This document shows, one piece after another, positions 23,798 through 31,983 of a stretch of 34,971 nt of DNA. The notes beneath the pieces were generated by a model. The model worked only from the letters and a program-made list of their open reading frames with translations, was not told the origin of the DNA and made no database searches. The first letter of the stretch is position 1. Each line of letters opens with the position of its first letter. The position numbers and the translations under genes are program-made. The stretch is from Mageeibacillus sp. UBA4314. GTDB taxonomy: Bacteria; Bacillota; Clostridia; Saccharofermentanales; Saccharofermentanaceae. The stretch spans positions 10,287 to 45,257 of the forward strand of contig DGUI01000039.1 in assembly GCA_002394605.1 (NCBI GenBank), given 5' to 3'.

Positions 23798-26752
23798 TCA
23801 ATTCTCGATAAGTTTATGTCTTCTAAGAATAATCATCTGTGGAATAGTTCCTATGACTATCAACACTACCCCAATGATCAGGCAAACTATCAATGCCGGA
23901 ACAAAATTGTAATCAAACATATTCTTATAGTAAGGAAGATCAAAAAACCAAGCTGTTGCATCCTCTACTCCCGGTTTGTTATCCCATGCTCCGCTTTCCA
24001 TTTTTCTCTTGATGTAATCAAAAACGGATTGGAGGACGTAAACCGGAATGATTCCTATAAGAGTACCTATAACCGGGTAAAAAATGTTTTGAGATATTAT
24101 CAATAATCTGACTTGCCCTACTGTCATTCCCAGTCGCCTTAAGATAGTAATCTCATTATCCCGTATCTTGATCTTTGTATAAAGACTTACTGTTACTGAT
24201 AGACATCCCGTAATGAACAATGTAAATAGAATCAAGTAATAAACTGTCATGTTACTTGCATTTGACATATAGATCTTATCCCATAAATGATAAGTGCTGT
24301 TAATTCTTATTCCTTTACACTCACCTATTGTCTCATACCAATACTTATCGAAATCAGAGCGAGAAGCATCATCTCTAAGCTTAACTTTGAAATCTGTATA
24401 ATTCCTGTTGGGAAGTCCCCATGAACTGAATGACCGGTTATCAAGACAGATTATTCCAAGACCTGAATAATCACCAAAGAATTCATGGATCTGCTCATCA
24501 GAAACTGATATTATCGCACCGACCTTGGTATTGATATCCTTACGTTTGCCGTAAGCTTTCCCGGCAACTATAACATTGTCCCCGCTATCAGTTTTAATGT
24601 GTTCTCTGTAGGTACACTCAACACCCGGATCAAAATAATCAATATTTCCAAATGGAAGGTCTTCTTCTTCTTCACTCACTACAACATCACTTAACGGAAG
24701 AATCTGCCCTACCGTAAAATTCTTGGTCGTCAGTTCAACAAGATCTTCATGTGCAAAGATCAACACTTCCTCCCCGGAAGCCATTTTATCAAAGTCAACA
24801 CTTCCATCAACACAGTTCAATTCGCATATGCTGTCTCTGCTCAACCCAAACGAAGATATCAAATAGTATTCATGCAGAAGATCATATCCGGTTTCTTTGA
24901 CAACCATTTCATGAAGCTTCTCATACCCTTTATAAACCTGTCCGTCAACGCTATCCTTATCAATTGATAATCCAAGACTTTTACCCTCGAAAAGCTTTCT
25001 AAGATCATCCGTTATATTTTCTTTGAGGAATGATAACCTTGTTGTATCATTTACAATACTCACGAAAGATTTTTCTACGTCCTCACTCTCCAAGAGTTTA
25101 TCAATGGCCACATTAGTTATTCCGTAGCTGTGATGGTTCATTGCATAAAGACCATCATGGTGTAAAGTATTTGAGATCTGAGCCGAATAGTCGTAATTCT
25201 CCAAACCGCTTTCGATGATCTCGTATCGATATTCATCCGATTTAGAATCACTATATGACATAAAGAACAGATACCCAAACAAAGATGATGACAGTATTAT
25301 AGCTATCATTAGCATAACAGACAGACTATGCAGATCTATTCTTGAATTCAATAATATGAGCCACCCGGTATTATTCTTTGACGATCGCAATACTTTTTTT
25401 CTTCTGCGTTTCAAACCAACCTTGACAGATTCTCCGGATAATAAGATAACCGGCTGCGTCCTGTATAAGTGCATCAATAGAGCAAGTGAAGACAGAATAA
25501 CGGTAATAAGAGTAGCAACAAAAGGTATTATCCATGGATCATGTGTTACCGAAGAAACATAACTATCTGTAATTACCCCGTATGGTAATGAGGTCCCGGC
25601 AATCCTGTTTGCAAAATAGACTGATGCAACATGAAGAGACGTTCCCAAAGCAAGACCGATGACAGTAGCAAAAACCGAGATTATTATTATCTCGCACAAC
25701 AAATACAAGGAACAGGTTTTGGCGTCCATGCCTATCGATCGCAGGATCCCATAGAACCTGCTCCTGTTGTTTATGACATTCCTGACATTATTAAACTGCA
25801 ATAAGAAAACGATTATAAGTATTAAAGAAGAATAGATCGGTATCAGATACTTTGAATAAAAATCCATATGCGCATAGCCATTACTGACTCCGGATTCGAT
25901 TCCGGACATCATACCTGCATCCTCATTATCAGACCAATAATCTTCGCCGAATTTAAGAAGTATATCATAAACTAACGATCTCGATTGCGTCCAATCAATA
26001 CAATAGTATTCTACAGATTGGATCGTATTGCTGTCGGTAATATATGTATCAAAATCAACAGTACCGGATGAATCAGTTGTGTCGCATTGTGCATAAAAAA
26101 CGTACTCTTCTGAATGAACACGATCCTGAAGTGAATGATGCATAAAGACCGCAGGCATTTTATTATACTCACCTTCTGTCAGTTCTGAAGGATATCGATG
26201 CCACCCACCATAAACACTGCTGTCTGTTGCTTCAAATATCCCACTGATCGTGTATTCATCATCAATAGCTTCGTTTGTATCAGGATTCCTGAGTCTCAAT
26301 CTGACAATGCTTCCCGGATATGGTGACAACCCTAATGCATCAACTACGGAAGTATCGACAGCAACCTCATCGGGGGTTGCTGGATAATGCCCTGAAATGC
26401 ATGTCATATGATACATATCTTCCGATTCGTTATCGCTGAAACAAGCTGCGGAAAAACCGGTAAAACTGTCAGGTGACTCCACTGTCCCCAAATTCGCATA
26501 ATTCCCGGTCTTAGCAAATCCCTGATAGGAATCCAGATAGTCTTTTGTGCTCTCATTGGTATCGTATACTATTACATCATAATTCCCATGATAAACTAAT
26601 AGTCCTTCCAATTGATCGGACTTAAGGCTTCTTATTAGCAGCATGGTCGAACAAAGCGCTGCAGAGCTTATTATTACGGAAAGTAATAACAGAAAGAGCT
26701 TTGTAATATTATGCTTCCAATAGCTTGTAGAGATCTTGAATAGTAGTTTCAT
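23798..26752 (-). CDS. FtsX-domain ABC transporter permease, large (984 aa)
   Basis: Integral membrane component of a MacB/BceB-like system. Layout: helix near residues 18-40, a ~250-residue extracytoplasmic region, three helices (FtsX-like core, LIPIYSSLILIIVFLLQFNN...), a further pair near residue 420, then a second half starting with a helix near residue 485. After that come a ~310-residue extracytoplasmic domain and a final FtsX triad (MTVYYLILFTLFITGCLSVT ... VPALIVCLIIGVVLIVIG). Two FtsX cores in one chain suggest a fused dimer. I chose the ATG at 26752 because MKLLFKISTSYWKHN fits FtsX-protein starts; it has no clear ribosome site and lies inside the small ORF at 26709-26876, so expression may depend on coupling. 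The alternative start at 26815 is no better supported. Confidence 0.88.
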   Translation of the reverse strand: MKLLFKISTSYWKHNITKLFLLLLSVIISSAALCSTMLLIRSLKSDQLEGLLVYHGNYDVIVYDTNESTKDYLDSYQGFAKTGNYANLGTVESPDSFTGFSAACFSDNESEDMYHMTCISGHYPATPDEVAVDTSVVDALGLSPYPGSIVRLRLRNPDTNEAIDDEYTISGIFEATDSSVYGGWHRYPSELTEGEYNKMPAVFMHHSLQDRVHSEEYVFYAQCDTTDSSGTVDFDTYITDSNTIQSVEYYCIDWTQSRSLVYDILLKFGEDYWSDNEDAGMMSGIESGVSNGYAHMDFYSKYLIPIYSSLILIIVFLLQFNNVRNVINNRSRFYGILRSIGMDAKTCSLYLLCEIIIISVFATVIGLALGTSLHVASVYFANRIAGTSLPYGVITDSYVSSVTHDPWIIPFVATLITVILSSLALLMHLYRTQPVILLSGESVKVGLKRRRKKVLRSSKNNTGWLILLNSRIDLHSLSVMLMIAIILSSSLFGYLFFMSYSDSKSDEYRYEIIESGLENYDYSAQISNTLHHDGLYAMNHHSYGITNVAIDKLLESEDVEKSFVSIVNDTTRLSFLKENITDDLRKLFEGKSLGLSIDKDSVDGQVYKGYEKLHEMVVKETGYDLLHEYYLISSFGLSRDSICELNCVDGSVDFDKMASGEEVLIFAHEDLVELTTKNFTVGQILPLSDVVVSEEEEDLPFGNIDYFDPGVECTYREHIKTDSGDNVIVAGKAYGKRKDINTKVGAIISVSDEQIHEFFGDYSGLGIICLDNRSFSSWGLPNRNYTDFKVKLRDDASRSDFDKYWYETIGECKGIRINSTYHLWDKIYMSNASNMTVYYLILFTLFITGCLSVTVSLYTKIKIRDNEITILRRLGMTVGQVRLLIISQNIFYPVIGTLIGIIPVYVLQSVFDYIKRKMESGAWDNKPGVEDATAWFFDLPYYKNMFDYNFVPALIVCLIIGVVLIVIGTIPQMIILRRHKLIEN

Positions 26753-26876
26753 AGATAGAATAAGAGGAGTTGCCCAATATGATTTGAATAGAGTAGCAAT
26801 AGTACTCCACATCATCCGCCGCGATAATGTGGTTATCTATCATTCTCTTTGTCAAATAAGAAGATAAGTATTCCAT
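26709..26876 (-). CDS. 55-aa small ORF resembling the AgrB N-terminus (possible remnant or regulator)
   Basis: Has a perfect AGGAGG (plus 26883-26888) 6 bases before its ATG and a good promoter just upstream, better initiation signals than the permease itself. The peptide starts MEYLSSYLTKRMIDNHIIAA and continues DDVEYYCYSIQIILG. This resembles by eye the N-terminal cytoplasmic helix region of AgrB-type processing proteases (hydrophobic-L..(D/E)D...Y.Y pattern). It ends after 55 codons without the membrane core or catalytic residues. It overlaps the first 44 bases of the permease in another frame. It could be a truncated agrB, a genuine small protein, or a translated leader. Homology is tentative. 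Confidence 0.5.
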   Translation of the reverse strand: MEYLSSYLTKRMIDNHIIAADDVEYYCYSIQIILGNSSYSIYETTIQDLYKLLEA

Positions 26877-26882
26877 TCCAAG

Positions 26883-26926
26883 CCTCCTATTACTTGGAAT
26901 ATATGCAACTTTTATAAGCGTTTCAA
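26883..26926 (-). promoter_or_regulatory. Promoter and ribosome site of the small ORF-permease-ATPase operon
   Basis: On the minus strand TTGAAA (plus 26921-26926), a 17-base spacer and TATATT (plus 26898-26903). AGGAGG (plus 26883-26888) follows within a short leader. Placed 57 bases after the kinase gene, so the ABC genes can be expressed separately from the two-component genes. Confidence 0.75.
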
Positions 26927-26943
26927 TAGTTTTGACAAAAACC

Positions 26944-26983
26944 GGGGATAAAGTAAAAAATCAGGGGATAAAGTAAAAAATCA
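26944..26983. repeat. Perfect 20-bp tandem repeat upstream of the ABC promoter
   Basis: GGGGATAAAGTAAAAAATCA occurs twice head to tail (26944-26963, 26964-26983), and AGGGGA continues as a partial third copy at 26985-26990. The near edge lies 17 bases upstream of the -35 hexamer, the position of an activator site; the far copy includes the kinase stop codon. The 20-base period is close to two helical turns and to the spacing of LytTR-family direct-repeat sites. Confidence 0.85.
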
Positions 26984-28270
26984 CAGGGGAATAATGATCG
27001 AGATCCTATATATTCCGTCTTTTGCATCAATATAACACGTACCATTATTTTTAGATACCGCATGCTTAATATTAGCAATTCCATAACCATGATTCCCTGT
27101 ATCATTCTTGGTAGTATATCTGCTTGTATTTTGAAACGGCTTTCCGTTGTAGGTATTTAATGAATCTATATATAAATTTTCATCCTGAACTTTAATTTTC
27201 AGAACGATCTTCTTAATATCACACTGTTCTGCTGCTTCTATGGCGTTATCAAGAATATTTGATAATATAGTGACAAGATCATTGTCATTAATACTGATAT
27301 TTCTTAGATCATCAGCTATCAAAGGCATAAGGATTTTCTTATTCTGTGCTTCCTGATATTTAACATTAAGAACTGCATTTATTATGATATTACCCGTGTC
27401 TATGACATCGATATAGTCGATTTCCTTGTCCATCTGTTCCTTTATATACTTGATTTCTTCGTATCTGTTGTCTTTCTCAGCAAGAGCAAGTATTACATTC
27501 AGGTGATTCAGATAATCATGAGATTTAGCCTTCTGCCTCTCGCGTTCTTCAGACAAAGATTGATACATTTTGTTTATATGCTCTGCTTGGTCTATCAGTG
27601 CTTGCTTTTCACGGATATCAGTTTCTCTCTGGATTATATTATCAAGAAGGAAAAACTGAACGATATTCAGAAACAGCATACTAATTGCGAATGCAGCCAG
27701 GATATAGAAAACAGTGTTATCAATCACTCTTGCCGGGTAATATACGACAAACATCAAAACAGACAGTGTAATAACAGGGAACATGATAAAAGCGATCCAG
27801 CCTTTTACATCTATTCTTGATATATTGTTTTCTTTCGTAATAGTACTTGTTATGGCAACTATGATCATCATTAACAGACAACTGACGATCTCTATTAATG
27901 TTGCACCGTTACTATTGGTAAGGTTTGAATATCCGGGAAAAGTAAATACATACTGAAACAAGATAAATACAACTGTCTCAAGAGAACCAAAAATACCAAA
28001 GAATAATAGATTAGTGATCAAACTCCTTTTGAAGGGAATAATAAATACACGCATAGAAACTAAAGTCATTGCTATAAGATTCAATATTATCTTTATCGGA
28101 GCGAATTCTCTCAGGATAATAGAAGTCGTGCATTCTATGGCGGCAAGCGCAAAAATCAACAATGAGTCAACTAATGTGTATTTTGATTTACGGAAAAAAC
28201 ACCTGACAAAGGATATACTTATCATGACATTTATAATGACTAATATCAAAGCCAAAACATGATCGATCAT
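26981..28270 (-). CDS. GHKL-type sensor histidine kinase (AgrC-like)
   Basis: Membrane sensor, 429 residues. Six predicted membrane helices occupy residues ~1-215. A coiled-coil linker (ETDIREKQALIDQAEHINKMY) leads to the dimerisation helix with the likely phospho-accepting His in KSHDYLNHLNVI near residue 250. The GHKL ATPase domain shows the N box ILSNILDNAIEAAEQ and G box NHGYGIANIKHAV. This architecture is that of AgrC/ComD/BlpH-type peptide sensors. Its start overlaps the regulator stop by 4 bases (ATGA). The ligand is unknown. The downstream ABC transporter may be its target and may also export or respond to the same peptide. Confidence 0.93.
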   Translation of the reverse strand: MIDHVLALILVIINVMISISFVRCFFRKSKYTLVDSLLIFALAAIECTTSIILREFAPIKIILNLIAMTLVSMRVFIIPFKRSLITNLLFFGIFGSLETVVFILFQYVFTFPGYSNLTNSNGATLIEIVSCLLMMIIVAITSTITKENNISRIDVKGWIAFIMFPVITLSVLMFVVYYPARVIDNTVFYILAAFAISMLFLNIVQFFLLDNIIQRETDIREKQALIDQAEHINKMYQSLSEERERQKAKSHDYLNHLNVILALAEKDNRYEEIKYIKEQMDKEIDYIDVIDTGNIIINAVLNVKYQEAQNKKILMPLIADDLRNISINDNDLVTILSNILDNAIEAAEQCDIKKIVLKIKVQDENLYIDSLNTYNGKPFQNTSRYTTKNDTGNHGYGIANIKHAVSKNNGTCYIDAKDGIYRISIIIPL

Positions 28271-28989
28271 AAATCCTTACCTCTTTCATAAAGAGTAAAC
28301 GCGATCAATACATCGTTGTATCTCTTCTGCGAGATATCCAACTTTACTCCGTTATCAAGCAATACAGAGTATCTGCCGACAGATTCAACACGGTGAAGAT
28401 TGACACTCTCCTTAGCACTAATCTGTATGAAATCACAGTGTGCCAAATCCTTTGTAGCTCTCTTTATAGGAATCTTCCGGCGGCATATCTCCACACTGCC
28501 TTCCATGATATAGTTAGTATAATTACCTTCGCTTTGCAGATACAAGATATCATTTACGTTAATCCGCCGTCTGCCGATTGAAAACTCCAGATCTATAACC
28601 CTATTGTTCAGATCAAGCACTTTCAATATATGATCAAGGCATTCTTCTATATACATTCCGATCCTTTGGTTTTTAAGAATATACCTCACTGCCTGGACAT
28701 GGTAACCATCGGTAGAATAATTTATATATGCAGATACAAAAGCAATTGGAGTTAATACCTTCTTCTCACGCAATCTTCTGGCGACTGTCATGCCGTCTAT
28801 TTCAGGCATCTCAACATCGAGCATTATGAGATCATAGCTCCCATTGTCCTCCTTTTCCAATAGATCCCTGCCGGAAGAAAAGGCATCAACCTTGAATTCA
28901 AGATCAAAACTGTTAAGATGTTCCTCTATGATCCTTTTCTCTAAGTCCAGAAAAACTGTCTCGTCATCGCAAATCGCTATCCTGAACAT
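28267..28989 (-). CDS. LytTR-family response regulator
   Basis: DNA-binding response regulator, 240 residues. The receiver domain (1-120) has the acidic pocket ICDDE near residue 8, phospho-acceptor Asp in LIMLDVEMPEIDG near residue 58, and the conserved Lys in RYILKNQ near residue 105. The LytTR domain follows (INVNDILYLQSEGNYTNYI ... DFIQISAKESVNL). Such regulators bind pairs of short direct repeats. AGGAGGG lies 7 bases before the ATG. Partner kinase follows directly. Candidate binding sites are the repeats at 26944-26983 and possibly 29087-29139. Confidence 0.95.
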   Translation of the reverse strand: MFRIAICDDETVFLDLEKRIIEEHLNSFDLEFKVDAFSSGRDLLEKEDNGSYDLIMLDVEMPEIDGMTVARRLREKKVLTPIAFVSAYINYSTDGYHVQAVRYILKNQRIGMYIEECLDHILKVLDLNNRVIDLEFSIGRRRINVNDILYLQSEGNYTNYIMEGSVEICRRKIPIKRATKDLAHCDFIQISAKESVNLHRVESVGRYSVLLDNGVKLDISQKRYNDVLIAFTLYERGKDL

Positions 28990-29007
28990 AATAACCCTCC
29001 TATTATT

Positions 29008-29036
29008 ATGATATTGCGTTTGTATGGAAGGTGCAA
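29008..29036 (-). promoter_or_regulatory. Promoter of the two-component operon
   Basis: On the minus strand TTGCAC (plus 29031-29036), a 17-base spacer and TATCAT (plus 29008-29013). An AGGAGG ribosome site (plus 28996-29001) follows. Confidence 0.65.
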
Positions 29037-29042
29037 GTACAA

Positions 29043-29061
29043 CACTAAAGTGATTTTAGTG
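29043..29061. repeat. Inverted repeat upstream of the two-component promoter
   Basis: CACTAAA (29043-29049) and TTTAGTG (29055-29061) flank GTGAT. The 19-bp dyad is 6 bases upstream of the -35 of the regulator gene, a plausible site for a transcription factor. No T-tract follows to make it a terminator. Confidence 0.6.
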
Positions 29062-29086
29062 AAGAAAGCGCATAAATTATCAAAAT

Positions 29087-29139
29087 TTATGTTGAAGAAA
29101 TGACATATTTCGATTAGAATTATGTTGAAGAAATGACAT
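29087..29139. repeat. Pair of identical 20-bp direct repeats around the DUF4143 gene promoter
   Basis: TTATGTTGAAGAAATGACAT at 29087-29106 and again at 29120-29139, starts 33 bases apart (about three helical turns). Each copy has a weak inner dyad ATGT...ACAT. The first copy contains the predicted -35 and the second begins at the end of the -10, so bound protein would cover the promoter. Confidence 0.88.
29092..29120 (+). promoter_or_regulatory. Candidate promoter of the DUF4143 ATPase gene
   Basis: TTGAAG (29092-29097) and TAGAAT (29115-29120) with a 17-base spacer, embedded in the direct-repeat pair. Confidence 0.6.
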
Positions 29140-29180
29140 TATCTCTTTTAAAACGCTTGATTTACCGGGGGGGTTGGGCG

Positions 29181-30524
29181 ATGTTCAGAAGAAAAGCAAC
29201 AGAGTCACTCAAATACTGGAAGGAAAACTATGCTCCCAGATATGCAGCCCTGCTCGAAGGGGCGAGACGTGTTGGCAAGTCGACAATAGCCGAAGCATTT
29301 GCTAAAGAGAACTATCGGTCATATATCAAGATAGATTTCGCTAATATCACTCACGATCTTCTGGAAGTATTCAAAGACATTGCCGTTCTTGATGTGTTTT
29401 TCCTGAGATTACAGACAGTCACAGGGATCACTCTGTACAAAGGTGAATCAGTTATAATATTCGATGAGATCCAGCTTAATCCTCCTACAAGACAAGCGAT
29501 CAAATATCTGGTCGCAGACGGAAGATATGACTACATAGAGACGGGATCACTCATAAGCATAAAAAAGAATGTTAAGGATATCGTTATCCCGTCAGAAGAA
29601 TACAAGATCTCCATATACCCGATGGATCATGAGGAATTCATGTGGGCGATCGGAAACAATACTTATGATTTGCTGCGGGAATTGTACAGAACAGGAAAAC
29701 AAGTCGGAAATGGTATCAACCGCAAACTGATGCGTGATTTTCGCATTTATATGGCTGTAGGCGGAATGCCACAGGCAGTTCAGGAATACGTAAACGGTAA
29801 AGATTTCGCACAGATCGACAGAGTCAAACGAGAGATCATTGATCTCTATACGAATGATTTCAAGAAGATAGACCCATCCGGATTGATAGGAAAAATGTAC
29901 AGATCTATACCGAGCCAGTTGGCAACAAAGCAGAAGAGATATCTAATCTCAAGAGCTACTTCAAAGCGGAAGACCATCAAGGATCTGGAGAGACTATCTG
30001 ACCTGCTGGATTCCAAAACAGTCATTCCATGTTATAACACATTGAACCCGAGTGTCACATTGTCGCAAACACAGGATTATGATTCCTTCAAGCTGTATCT
30101 GTCAGATATCGGGTTGTTTACAACGATGATCTTTAGTGCTTCACCCGCAACCGGAGATAATATATACAGCAAACTGCTAGGTGACAAACTGCCTGCTGAT
30201 CTTGGATATCTGTACGAGAATGCGGTTGCTCAAATGATCGCATCAACAGGACGCGAACTCTACTATCATACATGGAATAAAGACAATAGTACGCATTACT
30301 ACGAAGTCGATTTTCTGATCCAGGCCGGCGCACGGATCGCTGCATTCGAAGTTAAGTCTTCAACCGGCAGGAATCACGAATCAATTGATGCTTTTTGCAA
30401 GAAATATAATAAAGAAACTAAGGAAGCATACCTATTCTCACAGAAAGATATTGCTTACGAAGGAAAACTGAAAATGAAACCGGTCTATATGGTTCCTTTT
30501 GTTCTTGAAGACCTGGCAAACTAA
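29181..30524 (+). CDS. AAA ATPase with C-terminal DUF4143 nuclease-like domain
   Basis: 447-residue ATPase of the AAA_14/DUF4143 family, common in anaerobes and often variable between strains; its function is not established. Walker A is GARRVGKST (residues 27-35), Walker B is VIIFDEIQ near residue 97, and a sensor-like IETGSL follows near residue 120. The C-terminal DUF4143 region ends in HYYEVDFLIQAGARIAAFEVKSS, an ExD...ExK arrangement like a PD-(D/E)XK fold. I chose the ATG at 29181, which follows a G-rich ribosome site and matches the family start; an upstream in-frame ATG at 29133 lies inside the second direct repeat. Its stop overlaps the convergent ABC ATPase stop by 4 bases. Confidence 0.9.
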   Translation: MFRRKATESLKYWKENYAPRYAALLEGARRVGKSTIAEAFAKENYRSYIKIDFANITHDLLEVFKDIAVLDVFFLRLQTVTGITLYKGESVIIFDEIQLNPPTRQAIKYLVADGRYDYIETGSLISIKKNVKDIVIPSEEYKISIYPMDHEEFMWAIGNNTYDLLRELYRTGKQVGNGINRKLMRDFRIYMAVGGMPQAVQEYVNGKDFAQIDRVKREIIDLYTNDFKKIDPSGLIGKMYRSIPSQLATKQKRYLISRATSKRKTIKDLERLSDLLDSKTVIPCYNTLNPSVTLSQTQDYDSFKLYLSDIGLFTTMIFSASPATGDNIYSKLLGDKLPADLGYLYENAVAQMIASTGRELYYHTWNKDNSTHYYEVDFLIQAGARIAAFEVKSSTGRNHESIDAFCKKYNKETKEAYLFSQKDIAYEGKLKMKPVYMVPFVLEDLAN

Positions 30525-31159
30525 CCGTGTCTGATTTCCACTATCCTTCCTTTATCCATCTTGATGATATCATCACAAAGTATCCTTATATCTTCGGTAT
30601 TGTGACTGGCTAATATGATCAGCTTGCCCTCATTTTTGAGTCTTAGAAGCAACTCCCTCATCTCACTGATACCGTCAATATCAAGTCCGTTCATCGGCTC
30701 ATCCAGTATCAGTATCTTCTGATCTTCCATGATCGCCTGTGCTATTCCCAGTCTCTGCCTCATTCCAAGACTGTATTTGCGAACCGGTAATCTCAGATCA
30801 GGATCAAGTCCGCAAGTTTTCATTGTCTCCTTTATCCTAACCGGATCTGGTTTATTCTTGATACCGGCAAGCAGCTTCAGATTCTTAAATCCCGGATAAT
30901 ATCCTATGAAACACGGGTTCTCGATAATGATCCCGGCATCCGCAAGATAATCGATATCTTTTCCGACTCTTTTCCCTTCGCAGATGACACTCCCTGATGA
31001 CGGCTTGACAAATCCGCAGATGCATTTCATCAGCATAGTCTTGCCACATCCGTTATTCCCAGTTAATCCGTAGATCTTTCCTTCCTCAAAACAGAGATCG
31101 ATATCTGTGAGGATAGTCCTTTTGTTCAATATCAGTTTGAGATTCTCGACCTTGATCAT
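30521..31159 (-). CDS. ABC transporter ATP-binding protein (ABC-2 type)
   Basis: ATPase partner of the two small permeases upstream. It has 212 residues, with Walker A GNNGCGKT near residue 36, signature YSLGMRQRLG near residue 132, Walker B ILILDEPMNGLD and the H-loop ASHN. The short FEEGKIYGLTGNNGCGKTML style fits BcrA/lantibiotic-immunity-type and ABC-2 exporters. The start at 31159 overlaps the permease stop (ATGA) and has AGGA close by; the longer reading from 31240 lies inside the permease gene. Confidence 0.93.
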   Translation of the reverse strand: MIKVENLKLILNKRTILTDIDLCFEEGKIYGLTGNNGCGKTMLMKCICGFVKPSSGSVICEGKRVGKDIDYLADAGIIIENPCFIGYYPGFKNLKLLAGIKNKPDPVRIKETMKTCGLDPDLRLPVRKYSLGMRQRLGIAQAIMEDQKILILDEPMNGLDIDGISEMRELLLRLKNEGKLIILASHNTEDIRILCDDIIKMDKGRIVEIRHG

Positions 31160-31983
31160 ATCTTCCTGCCTTTCTTTGCCATTGTTATACATATCGTTAC
31201 GAGGATTGCAATAAAGACTGTGAAGTATAGATACGACCACCCCGGTAATAGTTTAGGGATCGCAGCATATTCTTCATAGTGCATATATAAGACAACATGA
31301 GGAAGAGGGAAAACCCATTGAATATTAGAGGCTATTGTACCTCCGATGATCAATAAACAATCAATGATGATACCGGCAACCTTGTTGCAATAAAAGGATG
31401 CAGTAATAATGACAAGACTCAGCAGATAATAAAAAAGGATCCATATCGACACGGAATAGAAGAAAGAACCTAACGCTGTTGTCTGATTATAAAACTGTAC
31501 AGGAAAGAGATTGCTGATATACCCTCCAGCTTTTTCAGGAAACACTTCAGTATATCTCATCAGTGCATCACTATATCTTGGAGACAGATCGATGAAGTCA
31601 GCAGACAGAATAACTGAACCCAATACAACGACAGCAACTACGATCACGGATGCAAGAAAACTGAACAGCAATTGTCCTGCTATCCACTTTCTTTGACTGC
31701 TCCTGATCCTGAAGAAATACTCGACGCCGCCCTGCCTGGGATAATCAGCCATCATTACGATATAGAATAACGGGAGGATAAGAAGAATTATGCCGGAATT
31801 CGAGATTGCAATGAAGGGTTCTAGTACCGACAATTTTCCATTCATCGACTGTGAGACTTCACGCAATGGATCGATAACCTGGATATTTACGAATATTAAG
31901 AACAGACAAAGTATAATTACCTTTGTGCTCCGCATAAGCCCTGATAATTCCGCTAAAGCCATTCTAATCAAGCCCATATCCAT
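31156..31983 (-). CDS. ABC-2 type transporter permease
   Basis: About 275 residues with six predicted membrane helices (e.g. STKVIILCLFLIFVNIQVI, SGIILLILPLFYIVMMA, FLASVIVVAVVVLGSVILSA). It carries YPRQGGVEYFFRIRSSQRKW in the first cytoplasmic loop, a pattern of MutE/EpiE-like ABC-2 permeases. Start is uncertain: GTG 31986, ATG 31983 and ATG 31977 all follow AAAGGA; I take 31983. It overlaps the preceding permease gene by ~20 bases, showing tight coupling. The substrate is unknown. Confidence 0.87.
   Translation of the reverse strand: MDMGLIRMALAELSGLMRSTKVIILCLFLIFVNIQVIDPLREVSQSMNGKLSVLEPFIAISNSGIILLILPLFYIVMMADYPRQGGVEYFFRIRSSQRKWIAGQLLFSFLASVIVVAVVVLGSVILSADFIDLSPRYSDALMRYTEVFPEKAGGYISNLFPVQFYNQTTALGSFFYSVSIWILFYYLLSLVIITASFYCNKVAGIIIDCLLIIGGTIASNIQWVFPLPHVVLYMHYEEYAAIPKLLPGWSYLYFTVFIAILVTICITMAKKGRKI

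Noticed and set aside
26812..26815. Tandem ATGs as the start of the FtsX permease
   Set aside because: They lack a ribosome site and add 21 residues that overlap the small ORF; FtsX-like sequence begins at the ATG at 26752.
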